Positions 33,876 through 43,028 of a stretch of 64,000 nucleotides of DNA are shown here, one piece after another; positions within the stretch are counted from its first letter, which is position 1, and every line of letters starts with the position of its first letter. The stretch covers positions 1 through 64,000 of the forward strand of contig CALRNH020000001.1 in NCBI GenBank assembly GCA_943369485.1. The letters are read 5' to 3'. The notes beneath the pieces were generated by a model. It was not told where the DNA came from. It was given only the letters and a program-made list of their open reading frames with translations, and ran no database searches. Source of the stretch: ATX-6F1 sp943369485. Its GTDB lineage: Bacteria; Cyanobacteriota; Cyanobacteriia; PCC-6307; Cyanobiaceae. A program made the position numbers and the translations under genes.

Positions 33876-35273
33876 ATGGTTCAGCTCTCGGCAGCCGGCC
33901 TGGCCGGCTCCCTGCGTCGTTCCCCGCCTCCGTTTCCCGCCGCCCTCACGGCCACGGTCACGGCGCTGCTGCTGTTGGTTCCGGCTCTTTGGCTTGCCCA
34001 TCACCCCCGTCCCCAGGCCCGGGGGCTGGAGCGCATCCTGGCCGTGTCGGCGATGCTGCAGAGCTTTCCGTCCAATCCTCGGCGCCCGGCCCCAGACCTT
34101 TGGGTCCAGCGCCTGGGTCCTGATTCTTCCAGGCTCTGGAAACTGCAGCGGGGCAATTGGTGGCAGCTCTGGGGGCGCCATGGCGACGCAGGGCTCTATC
34201 TGGTTTTGCCCGCCGACAGTTTCAGGGCCGCCGCGGTTGGGTTGCCTGCTGGCAGTTTGCGTGTGGATGATCTGGTGGTTCTGGCGCCCGATCCCCTGGC
34301 GGCCAGCCTGCTCAAGGAACCCCTGGCCCTGAAACAACGTCAGCCTCGGGGCCTGGAGGAGCGTTGCGTCAGTCAGCTGCGCAGCCAGCAGGTCGTCTAC
34401 TGGACCGACACGGCCCTGGGTCAGATGCTGGGACCGCTTTCCTCGCTGCTGCAAGGCTTTCAGCAAGGATGCCTGCAGCTTGGAGGTCAGGGCGCCACGC
34501 TCACCTGGCAGGGGGAGACCTCCTCCACCCCAGGGTTGCTGAGTCGCCAGCCGGCCCCCTTGCGGGCGATCCAACAACCTCGCCCCCTTGGGGAGAACCT
34601 CCTGCTGGAGCTGCGTGGCGAGCGACTTGATCTGATCCTGGCGGACCTGCTCGATCGCCAGATGATCCGTGAACCCCTGGCCAGCCGCTATGGCATCGGC
34701 GATCGCCAGCTGGACCTGCTTCGGCGCACGCCTTTCCTGATGCGCCTCAAGCCCCAGCCCAAGGGTCCCTTCCAGGCCTCCCTTGAGTTGCAGCTGGCCG
34801 TAGGAGATCAACGCCCTCGATGGGCGGCGCTGCTGGGCCCGCTGCGCAAGGCCTTGCTCGATCAGGGACTCGGGGAGTCCAGCCCGCAGATCCACCCCAC
34901 CAGCAGCCCGTCGGTGCTCCCCACCAGTTCCTGGCAGAGGGATGACGGCACCGTTGTCGGGGGCTGGCGCTGGCTGAGCCCGGCGTCCAGCCGTGAGCCC
35001 CAACTGCTGTTCTTCCTGGGTCCAGAGCCCTCAAGGGCTGGAACCAGCCTCGCCTGGCCTGATGCCCGGCCCCAGGGTGGCGTAGCGCTGGACCTGCGGA
35101 TCCGCCCCGCCGCCCTGGGGGCCCTGGGCCTGCTGCCAGCCGATCTGCCCTTGTTGGTGCGCCGTTCCGATCAGTTGAGCCTGCTCAGCGGCGTTGGCCA
35201 GGGGGTTGGCCGTGGCGGTGGTCGTTCAGGCAGCCTCAGCGGCTCTCTGCAGCTGCCGTCTCGCCTTCGCTGA
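33876..35273 (+). CDS. Membrane-anchored hypothetical protein
   Basis: 465 residues with one N-terminal transmembrane anchor (about 23-41, ALTATVTALLLLVPALWLAH) and a large, probably periplasmic or lumenal, Leu/Gly/Pro-rich domain without motifs I recognise (for example LYLVLPADSFRAAAVGLPAG, LLLELRGERLDLILADLLD, LQLAVGDQRPRWAALLGPL). The Gly/Ser-rich end (VGQGVGRGGGRSGSLSGSL) looks disordered. Its 3' end overlaps the convergent thf1 by 38 bases. Family not recognised. Confidence 0.65.
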   Translation: MVQLSAAGLAGSLRRSPPPFPAALTATVTALLLLVPALWLAHHPRPQARGLERILAVSAMLQSFPSNPRRPAPDLWVQRLGPDSSRLWKLQRGNWWQLWGRHGDAGLYLVLPADSFRAAAVGLPAGSLRVDDLVVLAPDPLAASLLKEPLALKQRQPRGLEERCVSQLRSQQVVYWTDTALGQMLGPLSSLLQGFQQGCLQLGGQGATLTWQGETSSTPGLLSRQPAPLRAIQQPRPLGENLLLELRGERLDLILADLLDRQMIREPLASRYGIGDRQLDLLRRTPFLMRLKPQPKGPFQASLELQLAVGDQRPRWAALLGPLRKALLDQGLGESSPQIHPTSSPSVLPTSSWQRDDGTVVGGWRWLSPASSREPQLLFFLGPEPSRAGTSLAWPDARPQGGVALDLRIRPAALGALGLLPADLPLLVRRSDQLSLLSGVGQGVGRGGGRSGSLSGSLQLPSRLR

Positions 35274-36015
35274 GTCCGCCGCTGGCCTCTGGGGCTTCCG
35301 CTGCGTTGGTTGCGTCTCCAGGGGCCTGGGAGAGATCTTTGCTTGCCGCGTCGGCACTGGAGGCCCGCTCGCGGCGCCGGCGCTCGGCGGCCAAGGTCTC
35401 CTCCATCATCTCCACGGCCTGGGCCATGCGCTCCAGGTTCGAGGTGTAGAGCCCCAGATCCTTGTCGACGCGACCGCGAATCAGGCCCATGGTTTCCGCC
35501 ACCCCGTGGGCCGCCTGACGCAGGGCTTCGGGCTCCAGAGCCTCTGACCCCTTGGCCTGCTCAAGCAGGCTGAGCAGACCCACGGCCACCAGACGTGAAT
35601 AGTGGAAGTCGGGCCTCTGGATGCTGGCCAGGGCGCTGCCCAGGGGTTCGGGGGCCCCTTCCCCCTGGTGATCCAGCCAGGACTTCACCGTTTCCAGGTC
35701 GTGGTCACCGATGGCGGCCACCGCCGCCTGCCGCTGCTGGCGCAGATGGCTGGCATCGAAGCCGGAGGAGGCGCAGATGGCCTGGAACAGGGGCTCTTTT
35801 TGCTCCGGAGGGCGGTACCCCCTGGCAAATCCGTCGAACACCTGGACCAGGCCGGAGGCGAACAGGGCATCCGGCTGGAATCCCTTCTGGTGGCTGAGCA
35901 GATGCATCTCCACCAGCAACTCATCGACGAGACGCCGATAGAGGGGAGCAATCACATGGGGGAAGGCGCCGTGGAAGGCGCGCTTGCTGTCGGACACGGT
36001 GAGACTTGCGCTCAC
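35236..36015 (-). CDS. thf1: Thylakoid formation protein Thf1 / Psb29
   Basis: 259 residues. The N-terminal 200 show the Thf1 pattern: TVSDSKRAFHGAFPHVIAPL, YRRLVDELLVEMHLLSHQK, YDALFASGL-like DALFASGLVQVFDGFARGY and FHYSRLVAVGLLSLLE. A coiled coil (about 190-220) and an acidic Ala/Glu-rich tail follow. Thf1/Psb29 acts in photosystem II biogenesis and controls FtsH protease levels; ftsH is 0.8 kb downstream, divergent across clpP. The start at 36015 opens 78 bases from the clpP start. Confidence 0.94.
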   Translation of the reverse strand: MSASLTVSDSKRAFHGAFPHVIAPLYRRLVDELLVEMHLLSHQKGFQPDALFASGLVQVFDGFARGYRPPEQKEPLFQAICASSGFDASHLRQQRQAAVAAIGDHDLETVKSWLDHQGEGAPEPLGSALASIQRPDFHYSRLVAVGLLSLLEQAKGSEALEPEALRQAAHGVAETMGLIRGRVDKDLGLYTSNLERMAQAVEMMEETLAAERRRRERASSADAASKDLSQAPGDATNAAEAPEASGGLSEGETAAAESR

Positions 36016-36093
36016 ACTTCTCGGGCTAGGGATGATTGGACCCTAGCGCTCACGGGGCTCGTTAAGATCGATTCAACCGCGCTCTCCCTGCCC

Positions 36094-36684
36094 ATGATCC
36101 CGATCGTGATTGAAGAGTCGGGCCGTGGCGAGCGCGCGTTCGACATCTATTCACGGCTGCTCCGGGAGCGGATCATCTTCCTGGGGGAACCGGTCACAGC
36201 CGAGTCGGCAAACCGGATCGTCGCCCAGCTCCTCTTCCTGGAGGCTGAAGATCCCGACAAGGACATCTTCCTCTACATCAATTCACCCGGCGGCTCCGTG
36301 TACGACGGCCTGGGCATCTTCGACACCATGCAGCACATCAAGCCCGATGTGCAGACCGTCTGTGTGGGTCTCGCCGCCAGCATGGGCGCTTTCCTGCTGA
36401 ATGCCGGTGCCAAGGGCAAGCGCAGCAGCCTGCACCACTCGCGGATCATGATTCACCAGCCCCTTGGCGGTGCCCGTGGCCAGGCCAGCGACATCCGCAT
36501 CCAGGCTGATGAAATCCTCTACCTCAAGGACAAGCTCAACAGGGAGCTTTCCGAGCGCACCGGCCAGGAGCTGGAGCGGATCCAACAGGACACTGACCGC
36601 GACTTCTTCATGTCTCCCCACGAAGCTCAGGCCTACGGTCTGATTGACAAGGTGATCGAAAAGCGTCCGATTCGACCGGTCTGA
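36094..36684 (+). CDS. clpP: ATP-dependent Clp protease proteolytic subunit
   Basis: 196-residue serine peptidase with the catalytic triad at the family positions: Ser96 in GLAASMGAF, His121 in IMIHQPLGG and Asp170 in DTDRDFFMSP. Active rather than ClpR-like. The start MIPIVIEESGRGERAFDIYS and length are normal. Cyanobacteria carry several ClpP/ClpR genes; which paralogue this is cannot be decided here. Followed by a strong bidirectional terminator. Confidence 0.96.
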   Translation: MIPIVIEESGRGERAFDIYSRLLRERIIFLGEPVTAESANRIVAQLLFLEAEDPDKDIFLYINSPGGSVYDGLGIFDTMQHIKPDVQTVCVGLAASMGAFLLNAGAKGKRSSLHHSRIMIHQPLGGARGQASDIRIQADEILYLKDKLNRELSERTGQELERIQQDTDRDFFMSPHEAQAYGLIDKVIEKRPIRPV

Positions 36685-36706
36685 AGCCAGGAGTTGTACT
36701 CAAAAA

Positions 36707-36740
36707 AAAGAGCGTTCAAACCATCAGCTGAACGCTCTTT
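36707..36740. terminator. Bidirectional rho-independent terminator between clpP and ftsH
   Basis: A perfect 12-base stem, aaagagcgttca (36707-36718) with tgaacgctcttt (36729-36740), and a 10-base loop. An A-run lies on the left side (36702-36709) and a T-run on the right, so it serves both convergent genes. Confidence 0.92.
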
Positions 36741-36769
36741 GCCACCATCGATGTCAATGATTCACCGGC

Positions 36770-38713
36770 TCATCCGGCTGTGCTGCTGATCAACGGTGAG
36801 TAGCGGTCCTTCTCGGGAATATCGGCGAACTCGGAAAGGATCGCCCTGAACTCATCGCCATCGAGAGTTTCCTTCTCGATCAACAGCTCCACCAGCCTGT
36901 CCATGGCTTCGCGGTGATCGGCCACAAGCTTGAGGGTTGCCTGGTAGGAGTCTTGAACGATGCCACGCACCGCCTCGTCGATCTTGCTGGTGATCGAATC
37001 GGACACATCGCTGCGGGTCATCAGATCGCGACCCAGGAACACCTCCTGGTTACCTGCCTCCAGGGAGACCGGGCCTAGATCGCTCATTCCGAAACGCGTG
37101 ACCATCTGACGTGCCATCGAGGCCACCTGCTGGATGTCGCCGCCGGCTCCGGTGGTCACCTCGGAGTGACCAAAGACCACATCCTCGGCCGCTCTCCCCC
37201 CCAGGGCACCCATGATCCTGGCCTTCAGCTGTGCACGGCTCACCAGCATCTGCTCCTCGTCGGGAGAGAACCAGGTCAGACCCTGGGCCTGGCCGCGGGG
37301 GATCAAGGTGACCTTCTGCACCGGGTCGTGCTGCTTGACCAGGGTTCCCACCAGGGCATGGCCAACCTCGTGATAGGCGATCAGGCGCTTGCTGCGACCG
37401 TCGGTGAGAGGCTTGCCCTCCATGCCGGCAATCACCCGATCCACGGCGTCATCAATTTCGGCAAGGGTGGTGGCCTCCTTGCGCCGGCGGGCGGTGAGAA
37501 TCGCCGCCTCGTTGAGCAGGTTCGCCAGATCGGCGCCTGTGAACCCAGGTGTGCGGCGAGCGACCGCTTCAAGCGACACATCGTCTGCCAGCTTCTTGTT
37601 CCGCGCGTGCACGTTGAGAATCGAAAGCCGACCTTTGATGTCGGGCGGATCCACGCCCACCTGACGGTCGAAGCGGCCTGGCCGCATCAACGCCGAATCG
37701 AGCACGTCGGCCCGGTTGGTGGCGGCAATGATGATGATGCCGCTGTTGCCCTCGAAGCCGTCCATCTCGGTGAGCAGCTGGTTGAGGGTCTGCTCGCGTT
37801 CGTCGTTGCCGCCACCGATACCGGCACCCCGCTGCCGACCCACGGCATCGATTTCATCGATGAAGATCAGGCAGGGGCTGTTTTCCTTCGCCCGCTTGAA
37901 CAGATCGCGCACCCTGCTGGCGCCCACGCCAACAAACATCTCCACGAATTCAGAGCCAGAGAGGGAGAAGAAAGGCACCCCGGCTTCCCCGGCGATCGCT
38001 TTGGCCAGGAGGGTCTTGCCTGTTCCCGGCGGACCTACCAGAAGCACCCCTTTGGGGATCTTGGCGCCCACGGAGGTGAAGCGTTCGGGGGTCTTCAAGA
38101 AGGTGACCACCTCCTGAAGATCCTGTTTGGCTTCCTCGACGCCGGCCACATCGTCAAATTTGACCCCAGTATCCGCTTCCATGGCGAAACGGGCCTTGGT
38201 CTTGCCGAACTGCATCGCCTGACCGGGCCCCCCTGGCATGCCGGAAGAGCGGCGGGCCAGGAAGATCAGCGCTCCGATCAGCAACAGAGGGAAGAGCAGG
38301 TTGCCCAGAATCCCCAGCAGGGGCGGTGTGGAGCGGGGCGGGTGCACATCGAAGCTGATGCCTTGCTCCTTGAGCTGGTTGATCAGGTCGGGTGAGAGGC
38401 CCGGCAAATCCACACGCAGACGCTGGACGCGGTTGTCCAGATCAGGATCGATCGCCTCCACGACGGCGCTGCGTCCACCCTCATAGACGTCCACCGCGGT
38501 GACCCGGCCGGCCTCGATGTAGTCGAGGAAACGTCCGTAACTCATCCGAGCCACGGCGGTGTTCCGCGCCGCCACTCGAGCACTGCCGGCGCCCGGGTTG
38601 GCTGCTTGGTTGAATCGAGCGATCCCTCCCTGGCCGAGCAGCTGCCAACCGAGAAAGACCGCCACGGCGAGGGGGAGCAGCCAAAGGGCGATCAGTCGCC
38701 AGCGTTGGTTCAT
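36770..38713 (-). CDS. ftsH: ATP-dependent zinc metalloprotease FtsH
   Basis: 647 residues. Two N-terminal membrane helices (about 8-25 and 130-150) flank a periplasmic or lumenal domain; then the AAA+ module with VLLVGPPGTGKTLLAKAIAG (Walker A), CLIFIDEIDAVGRQRG (Walker B) and the second region of homology ATNRADVLDSALMRPGRFDR; then the zinc site HEVGH and a distal Asp. Degrades damaged D1 and other membrane proteins. Cyanobacteria have about four FtsH forms; the isoform cannot be fixed here. Thf1, encoded nearby, is a known FtsH partner. Confidence 0.97.
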   Translation of the reverse strand: MNQRWRLIALWLLPLAVAVFLGWQLLGQGGIARFNQAANPGAGSARVAARNTAVARMSYGRFLDYIEAGRVTAVDVYEGGRSAVVEAIDPDLDNRVQRLRVDLPGLSPDLINQLKEQGISFDVHPPRSTPPLLGILGNLLFPLLLIGALIFLARRSSGMPGGPGQAMQFGKTKARFAMEADTGVKFDDVAGVEEAKQDLQEVVTFLKTPERFTSVGAKIPKGVLLVGPPGTGKTLLAKAIAGEAGVPFFSLSGSEFVEMFVGVGASRVRDLFKRAKENSPCLIFIDEIDAVGRQRGAGIGGGNDEREQTLNQLLTEMDGFEGNSGIIIIAATNRADVLDSALMRPGRFDRQVGVDPPDIKGRLSILNVHARNKKLADDVSLEAVARRTPGFTGADLANLLNEAAILTARRRKEATTLAEIDDAVDRVIAGMEGKPLTDGRSKRLIAYHEVGHALVGTLVKQHDPVQKVTLIPRGQAQGLTWFSPDEEQMLVSRAQLKARIMGALGGRAAEDVVFGHSEVTTGAGGDIQQVASMARQMVTRFGMSDLGPVSLEAGNQEVFLGRDLMTRSDVSDSITSKIDEAVRGIVQDSYQATLKLVADHREAMDRLVELLIEKETLDGDEFRAILSEFADIPEKDRYSPLISSTAG

Positions 38714-38777
38714 GGAGGGGAATGGTTTTTAGAACTTTAAGAGCCCCTCCGGCGCTGCCGTGGTGGGGTGGTCTCGA

Positions 38778-39080
38778 TCAGTTCACTCGCCCGCCCGCCA
38801 GTTCACCATGGATACTCCCGTCGAGGCTTGGGTCCTCGTTGAGCATCGGTTCGATCGTCAGCTCCACTGCCTCGATCGTTTCCAACAGGCTGGGGCCCCC
38901 GAGGTCGTGGGTCCAGATTTCCACCTCGCAGCCATCGGGTGCACTGAAGCTGAGCAGTTCAAAGGGGAAGACCACCCGTTCCAGGTAGAACTCCTGGGGT
39001 CCGCAGCAGCGGACGATCACCATGCGGTCGCTGGAGTTGCGATAACCGCACGAGAGCAGCGCCAAGGAACATCTCATCAA
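38778..39080 (-). CDS. DUF1830 family protein
   Basis: 100 residues. The core SCGYRNSSDRMVIVRCCG followed by FYLERVVFPFELLSFSAPDG and EVEIWTHDL matches the small cyanobacterial DUF1830 family (CxYxN start, ERVVFPxExL/LxFxAP middle). Function unknown. The start at 39080 keeps the conserved Cys-Tyr-Asn; the later Met at residue 20 would remove it. Confidence 0.75.
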   Translation of the reverse strand: MMRCSLALLSCGYRNSSDRMVIVRCCGPQEFYLERVVFPFELLSFSAPDGCEVEIWTHDLGGPSLLETIEAVELTIEPMLNEDPSLDGSIHGELAGGRVN

Positions 39081-39200
39081 CTAGGAACCATCTAGCCATT
39101 AAGGCTGAACCCGCTTGGTGACGATCTTGACGGTTTCAGCTTCTTAAGGGTTTCTCAAGGGGCTCCGGCTAGGCGGCGTCAGACCAGGCCCCAGGTCCAA

Positions 39201-40433
39201 TCAAAGGCTGCGCAGGGCCGTGATCGGATCCAGCCGCGCCGCCCGGCGGGCCGGCACCACACCGAAGAACAGCCCGATCGACCCTGAGAGCCCGACGGTG
39301 AACAGAACGCTGCCGGCACTGATCGCTGCCGGCAGGGCCGTAAAACGGCTGACGCCAGCGATGGCCGCCAGTCCAACCGTGCTGCCGATGACCCCACCGA
39401 GGGCCGCCAGCACCAGGGACTCCACCAGAAACTGCAGCAGCACGTCGCTGCTGCGCGCTCCCACCGCCTTGCGCAACCCAATCTCTTCGGTGCGTTCACT
39501 CACCGACACCAGCATGATGTTCATGATTCCGATCCCGCCCACCAGCAGGGATACACCACCGATGGCCGCCAGCATCAGGGTCAGGCCGCCGGTGATTGTG
39601 CCCACGATCGCCAGGGCGTCCTTCTGGGAACGCACGGCGAAGTCGTCTTCGCGAAGAATCTTGTGCCGTTGGCGCAGAAGGTTGGTGATCTGGAATTTGG
39701 CCGCGTTGGTGCTGGCCTCGTCGCGGGCTTCGACACTGATGAAACTCAGGGTCACCCCGAAGCTGGGGTCCCGGCCACTGAGCTTGCTCACCATGGTGGT
39801 AAGTGGGATGTAGGCGGCCTCGTCTGGGTTGGAGCCGAAGGCACCACCTTTTGGCGCCATGACGCCGATCACCTCAAAGGCCTGATCGCGGATGCGGATG
39901 CTGCGGCCGATGGCCGAGCCTCCGGAGGGCATCAGCTTGTCGCGCAGATCTGGGCCGATCACGGCCACGTTGCGGGCCGACTGAAGGTCTTTCTGACTCA
40001 GGAACCGGCCCTGGGCGACGTCGAAGCGACGCACACTCAGGAAATCGGGTGTGATCCCGGAGATGGTGGCATTGGCGGTGTTGGAGCCGGCCTGCACCAC
40101 CTCGTTGAGAGACACCTGCGGAGCCACCCGCCGGATGCTCGGCACCTGTTGGGCGATCGCCTCGGCATCTTCCAGCACCAGGGTCTTGGGGGTGTCGATC
40201 CCCTGGCGGCGCGTGTCGTTGTTGCCCGGCACGATGAACAGCACGTTGGCGCCCAGGGTGTTCAGCTGACCCTCAGCCAGGTTCTGGGCCCCGGTGCCCA
40301 CCCCCACCAGGGTGATCACCGAGGCGTTGCCGATCACGATGCCCAGCATGGTGAGCAGGCTGCGCAGCCGATTGGCCCTCAGGGTGCTGAGGGCCATGGA
40401 CACTGTTTCCCGCAGAGGAAGTTGCACGGACAC
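39201..40433 (-). CDS. MacB/FtsX-type ABC transporter permease
   Basis: 410 residues. N-terminal helix in ANRLRSLLTMLGIVIGNASV (the typical MacB_PCD start), a large periplasmic domain (about 50-270), then three C-terminal helices with LLVGGIGIMNIMLVSVSERT, EIGLRKAVGARSSDVLLQFL and FFGVVPARRAARLDPITALR. It works with an ATPase and often a membrane-fusion protein in export or lipoprotein release; neither is in the window. It starts four bases from the pyk stop, so it probably shares the pyk transcript. Confidence 0.92.
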   Translation of the reverse strand: MSVQLPLRETVSMALSTLRANRLRSLLTMLGIVIGNASVITLVGVGTGAQNLAEGQLNTLGANVLFIVPGNNDTRRQGIDTPKTLVLEDAEAIAQQVPSIRRVAPQVSLNEVVQAGSNTANATISGITPDFLSVRRFDVAQGRFLSQKDLQSARNVAVIGPDLRDKLMPSGGSAIGRSIRIRDQAFEVIGVMAPKGGAFGSNPDEAAYIPLTTMVSKLSGRDPSFGVTLSFISVEARDEASTNAAKFQITNLLRQRHKILREDDFAVRSQKDALAIVGTITGGLTLMLAAIGGVSLLVGGIGIMNIMLVSVSERTEEIGLRKAVGARSSDVLLQFLVESLVLAALGGVIGSTVGLAAIAGVSRFTALPAAISAGSVLFTVGLSGSIGLFFGVVPARRAARLDPITALRSL

Positions 40434-40436
40434 GGG

Positions 40437-41888
40437 CTAGGCCCAGTTCGCGCTGTTGTCCGACGACACGATGCCCACCTTGACCAGATCCGTGGAGCCG
40501 CTCACGCCGGTGAGGGTGCCGGCGGTCTGAACCACCAGATCTCCTTCCTGGAGCAGGCCCAGGTCCTGGGCCACATCCATGGCCTGGGAGAAGGTGCCGC
40601 TGGTGGAGTCCTGGGCAAGGATCAACAACGGGTTGACACCCCACACAAGCTGCAGTTGCCGGGCCACTTTCTCCTCACTGGTGATGGCCAGGATCGGGGT
40701 GGCCGGCCGGAACTTACTGACGTTGCGGGCGGTGGAACCGCTCTTGGTGAGGGGCAGGATCGCCGCCGCACCGAGTTGGCGGGCGATGCTGCTCACCGCC
40801 TGGCTGATGGCATTGGGAATCGTGCTGGCGATGTGGCTGTCAAGGGTGCGCAGGGGGTAATCGCGTTCGATCCGCCGGGCAATCTGGGCCATGGTCGCCA
40901 CCGCCTCCACCGGGTAGTCACCGACGGCGGTCTCGTTGGAGAGCATCACGGCGTCGGTGCCATCGAGGATGGCGTTGGCCACGTCACTCACCTCGGCGCG
41001 GGTGGGCCGGGGGCAGCTCGCCATGCTGTCGAGCATCTGGGTCGCTGTGATGATCGGAATGCCCAAGCTGTTGGACTTGCGGATCAGTTCCTTCTGCAGC
41101 AGCGGCACCTCCTCTGCGGGCATCTCCACGCCAAGATCGCCCCGGGCCACCATCACCCCATCGCAGAGGGGGAGAATCGCGTCGATCTGATCGATCGCCT
41201 CGAACTTCTCGATCTTGGCGATCACAGGGGTGGTGTGGCCATGGCTCCTGATCAGCTCGCGGATCTCCTCCATGTCGGAGGGGTTGCGTACGAAGCTGAG
41301 CGCCACCCAGTCCACACCCTGGGCCAGGCCGAAGGCCAGATCCTCGCGGTCCTTGGGGGTCATGGCCCGGATCGAGAGCTGAACGTCGGGGAAGTTGACC
41401 CCTTTGTTATTGGAGAGCACCCCGCCAACGGTGACGCGGCAGTGGAGGGTCTGCTGGGGTAGGTCGATCGACTCGACGACCATTTCCACCCTGCCGTCAT
41501 CGAGGAGGATGCGGCAACCTTCCACCACTTCTGAGGCCAGCTTGTCGTAGGTGACCGTGGCGATCGACTGATTGCAGGCCACCTCACGGGACGTGAGACT
41601 GAAGGGATCGCCGCCAGCCAGGGTGATGGGCCCTGCTTCGAAGCGCCCAAGGCGGATCTTCGGGCCCTGTAGATCCTGAAGGATGCCGATGTGGATTCCC
41701 AGCTCTGCCCCCACCTGGCGGATGGTGGCGATGCGGGCGGCATGGTCGGCGTGGTCGCCGTGGGAAAAGTTGAGCCGGAAGGTGGTCGCGCCTGCCTGAA
41801 CCAGTTGCTTGAGCCGCTCGGCGGACTCCGTGGCGGGGCCGATGGTGGCCACGATCTTCGTGCGCCGCGTCAGATCGGGCTGGGCCAT
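40437..41888 (-). CDS. pyk: Pyruvate kinase
   Basis: PEP plus ADP to pyruvate and ATP, last step of glycolysis. 483 residues from the ATG at 41888 (a TTG four codons earlier is possible). N-terminal TRRTKIVATIGPATESAERL, RLNFSHGDHADH, GVMVARGDLGVEMPAEEVP with metal ligands, IIATQMLDSM and the MLSNETAVGDYPVEAV region are all present, followed by the C-terminal allosteric domain (about 370-483) ending GVSGSTDLVKVGIV. Complete enzyme. Confidence 0.96.
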   Translation of the reverse strand: MAQPDLTRRTKIVATIGPATESAERLKQLVQAGATTFRLNFSHGDHADHAARIATIRQVGAELGIHIGILQDLQGPKIRLGRFEAGPITLAGGDPFSLTSREVACNQSIATVTYDKLASEVVEGCRILLDDGRVEMVVESIDLPQQTLHCRVTVGGVLSNNKGVNFPDVQLSIRAMTPKDREDLAFGLAQGVDWVALSFVRNPSDMEEIRELIRSHGHTTPVIAKIEKFEAIDQIDAILPLCDGVMVARGDLGVEMPAEEVPLLQKELIRKSNSLGIPIITATQMLDSMASCPRPTRAEVSDVANAILDGTDAVMLSNETAVGDYPVEAVATMAQIARRIERDYPLRTLDSHIASTIPNAISQAVSSIARQLGAAAILPLTKSGSTARNVSKFRPATPILAITSEEKVARQLQLVWGVNPLLILAQDSTSGTFSQAMDVAQDLGLLQEGDLVVQTAGTLTGVSGSTDLVKVGIVSSDNSANWA

Positions 41889-41953
41889 CGGATGGTCCAA
41901 AGGATTTTGCGGAAACTACCATCCGGCGAGGCCTCTGATGCCATCGCTTCCCC

Positions 41954-42283
41954 ATGGACCTCGACGCTTACCAGCGCCAGGCGCGCCAGACCGCCCATTA
42001 CCCGGAGGTGGGATCGAATCCCATCTATCCCACACTCGGCCTTTGCGGTGAGGCGGGTGAGGTGGCCGACAAGGTCAAGAAGGTGCTGCGGGACCGGAAG
42101 GGAGTGTTCGATGCCCAGGTGCTCGACGGACTGAAGCTGGAGCTTGGGGACGTTCTCTGGTACGTGGCCCAATTGGCGAGTGAGTTGGGGTTCAGCCTCG
42201 AGGAGATCGGCCAGGCCAACCTGAGCAAGCTGGCCGATCGAGCCGCTCGGAAAGTGATCTCCGGTAGCGGCGATCGCCGTTGA
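41954..42283 (+). CDS. MazG-like nucleotide pyrophosphohydrolase
   Basis: 109 residues, a single all-alpha NTP-PPase domain. Metal-binding pattern: LGLCGEAGEVADKVKKVLRD (ExxE) and LKLELGDVLWYVAQLASEL (ExxD). Single-domain forms remove aberrant or excess nucleotides by cleaving NTP to NMP and PPi; the substrate is unknown. Divergent from pyk with 65 bases between starts; HD-GYP gene follows 30 bases after. Confidence 0.9.
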   Translation: MDLDAYQRQARQTAHYPEVGSNPIYPTLGLCGEAGEVADKVKKVLRDRKGVFDAQVLDGLKLELGDVLWYVAQLASELGFSLEEIGQANLSKLADRAARKVISGSGDRR

Positions 42284-42313
42284 CCAATAGCATGGTTACT
42301 ACGGGGAGAAGTT

Positions 42314-43021
42314 TTGGAACCGCTGCTGGTGCCCCCATCCGAGCGAGGTTTCGATGTCCTCGGCGGTCTTGAGGGAACCCTGTGCGCTCTTTTGGCGGTT
42401 CTGGAAGCCCGCGACACCTTGAACTACGTCCATTCTCAGCGAATGGCGGATCTGGCTTCCGCCCTTGCGGTTGAACTGGGGCTCAGTTCCCAGCAGGTCA
42501 TGTGCGTCCGTGTGGGAGCTCTGCTCCACGACATCGGCATGATCGCCCTTCCAATCGACATCCTCAGCAAGCCCCAGGAACTGTCGATCTCCGAACTCGC
42601 TGCTGTGACGGGTCATCCCGTCACCGGCTACGCAGTGCTGCGCAACATCCCCCTGCCGATGCCGATGGACCTGGCCGTGCTGCAGCACCATGAGCGGCTC
42701 GATGGCAGTGGCTATCCCAATGGGCTCAAGGGCCAGGCCATCTGCCAGACCGCCCGCATCCTGGCGGTGGCCGACACGATGGAAGCGATGGTGAGCGAGC
42801 GGCCCTATCGGGATGCCCCTGGCTTGAAGGCGGCCCTTGATGTGATCGAACAGGGGAAGGAGCGGTTGTTCGATTCCAAAGTCGTTGAGGCCTGCAAGCG
42901 TCTCTTCCTTAAAAAGGCCTATGTCTTCCCCGAGTTCTTTCCCTCTTACCTGAATCCGGAGTCGCCCGAATCGTTCGATTCCGCTGCGCAACGGCGTGAG
43001 GCTGAGCGACCCCTGTTCTGA
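42314..43021 (+). CDS. HD-GYP domain protein, probable c-di-GMP phosphodiesterase
   Basis: 235 residues, essentially one HD-GYP domain. Motifs in order: YVHSQRMADLASALAVEL, VGALLHDIGMIALPIDIL (HD), HHERLDGSGYPNGLKG (HHExxDGxGYP) and ARILAVADTMEAMVSERPYR. The signature residues for c-di-GMP hydrolysis are intact. No sensory domain. The start is a TTG at 42314, supported by a strong ribosome site (ggggagaa) at 42303-42310. Opposes the GGDEF enzyme at 30654 in function. Confidence 0.92.
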   Translation: MEPLLVPPSERGFDVLGGLEGTLCALLAVLEARDTLNYVHSQRMADLASALAVELGLSSQQVMCVRVGALLHDIGMIALPIDILSKPQELSISELAAVTGHPVTGYAVLRNIPLPMPMDLAVLQHHERLDGSGYPNGLKGQAICQTARILAVADTMEAMVSERPYRDAPGLKAALDVIEQGKERLFDSKVVEACKRLFLKKAYVFPEFFPSYLNPESPESFDSAAQRREAERPLF

Positions 43022-43028
43022 TCGCTCC

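Noticed and set aside
39663..41462. 599-codon plus-strand frame opposite the MacB permease and pyk
   Set aside because: Spans two well-supported genes on the other strand and shows only Gly/His/Asp-rich noise.
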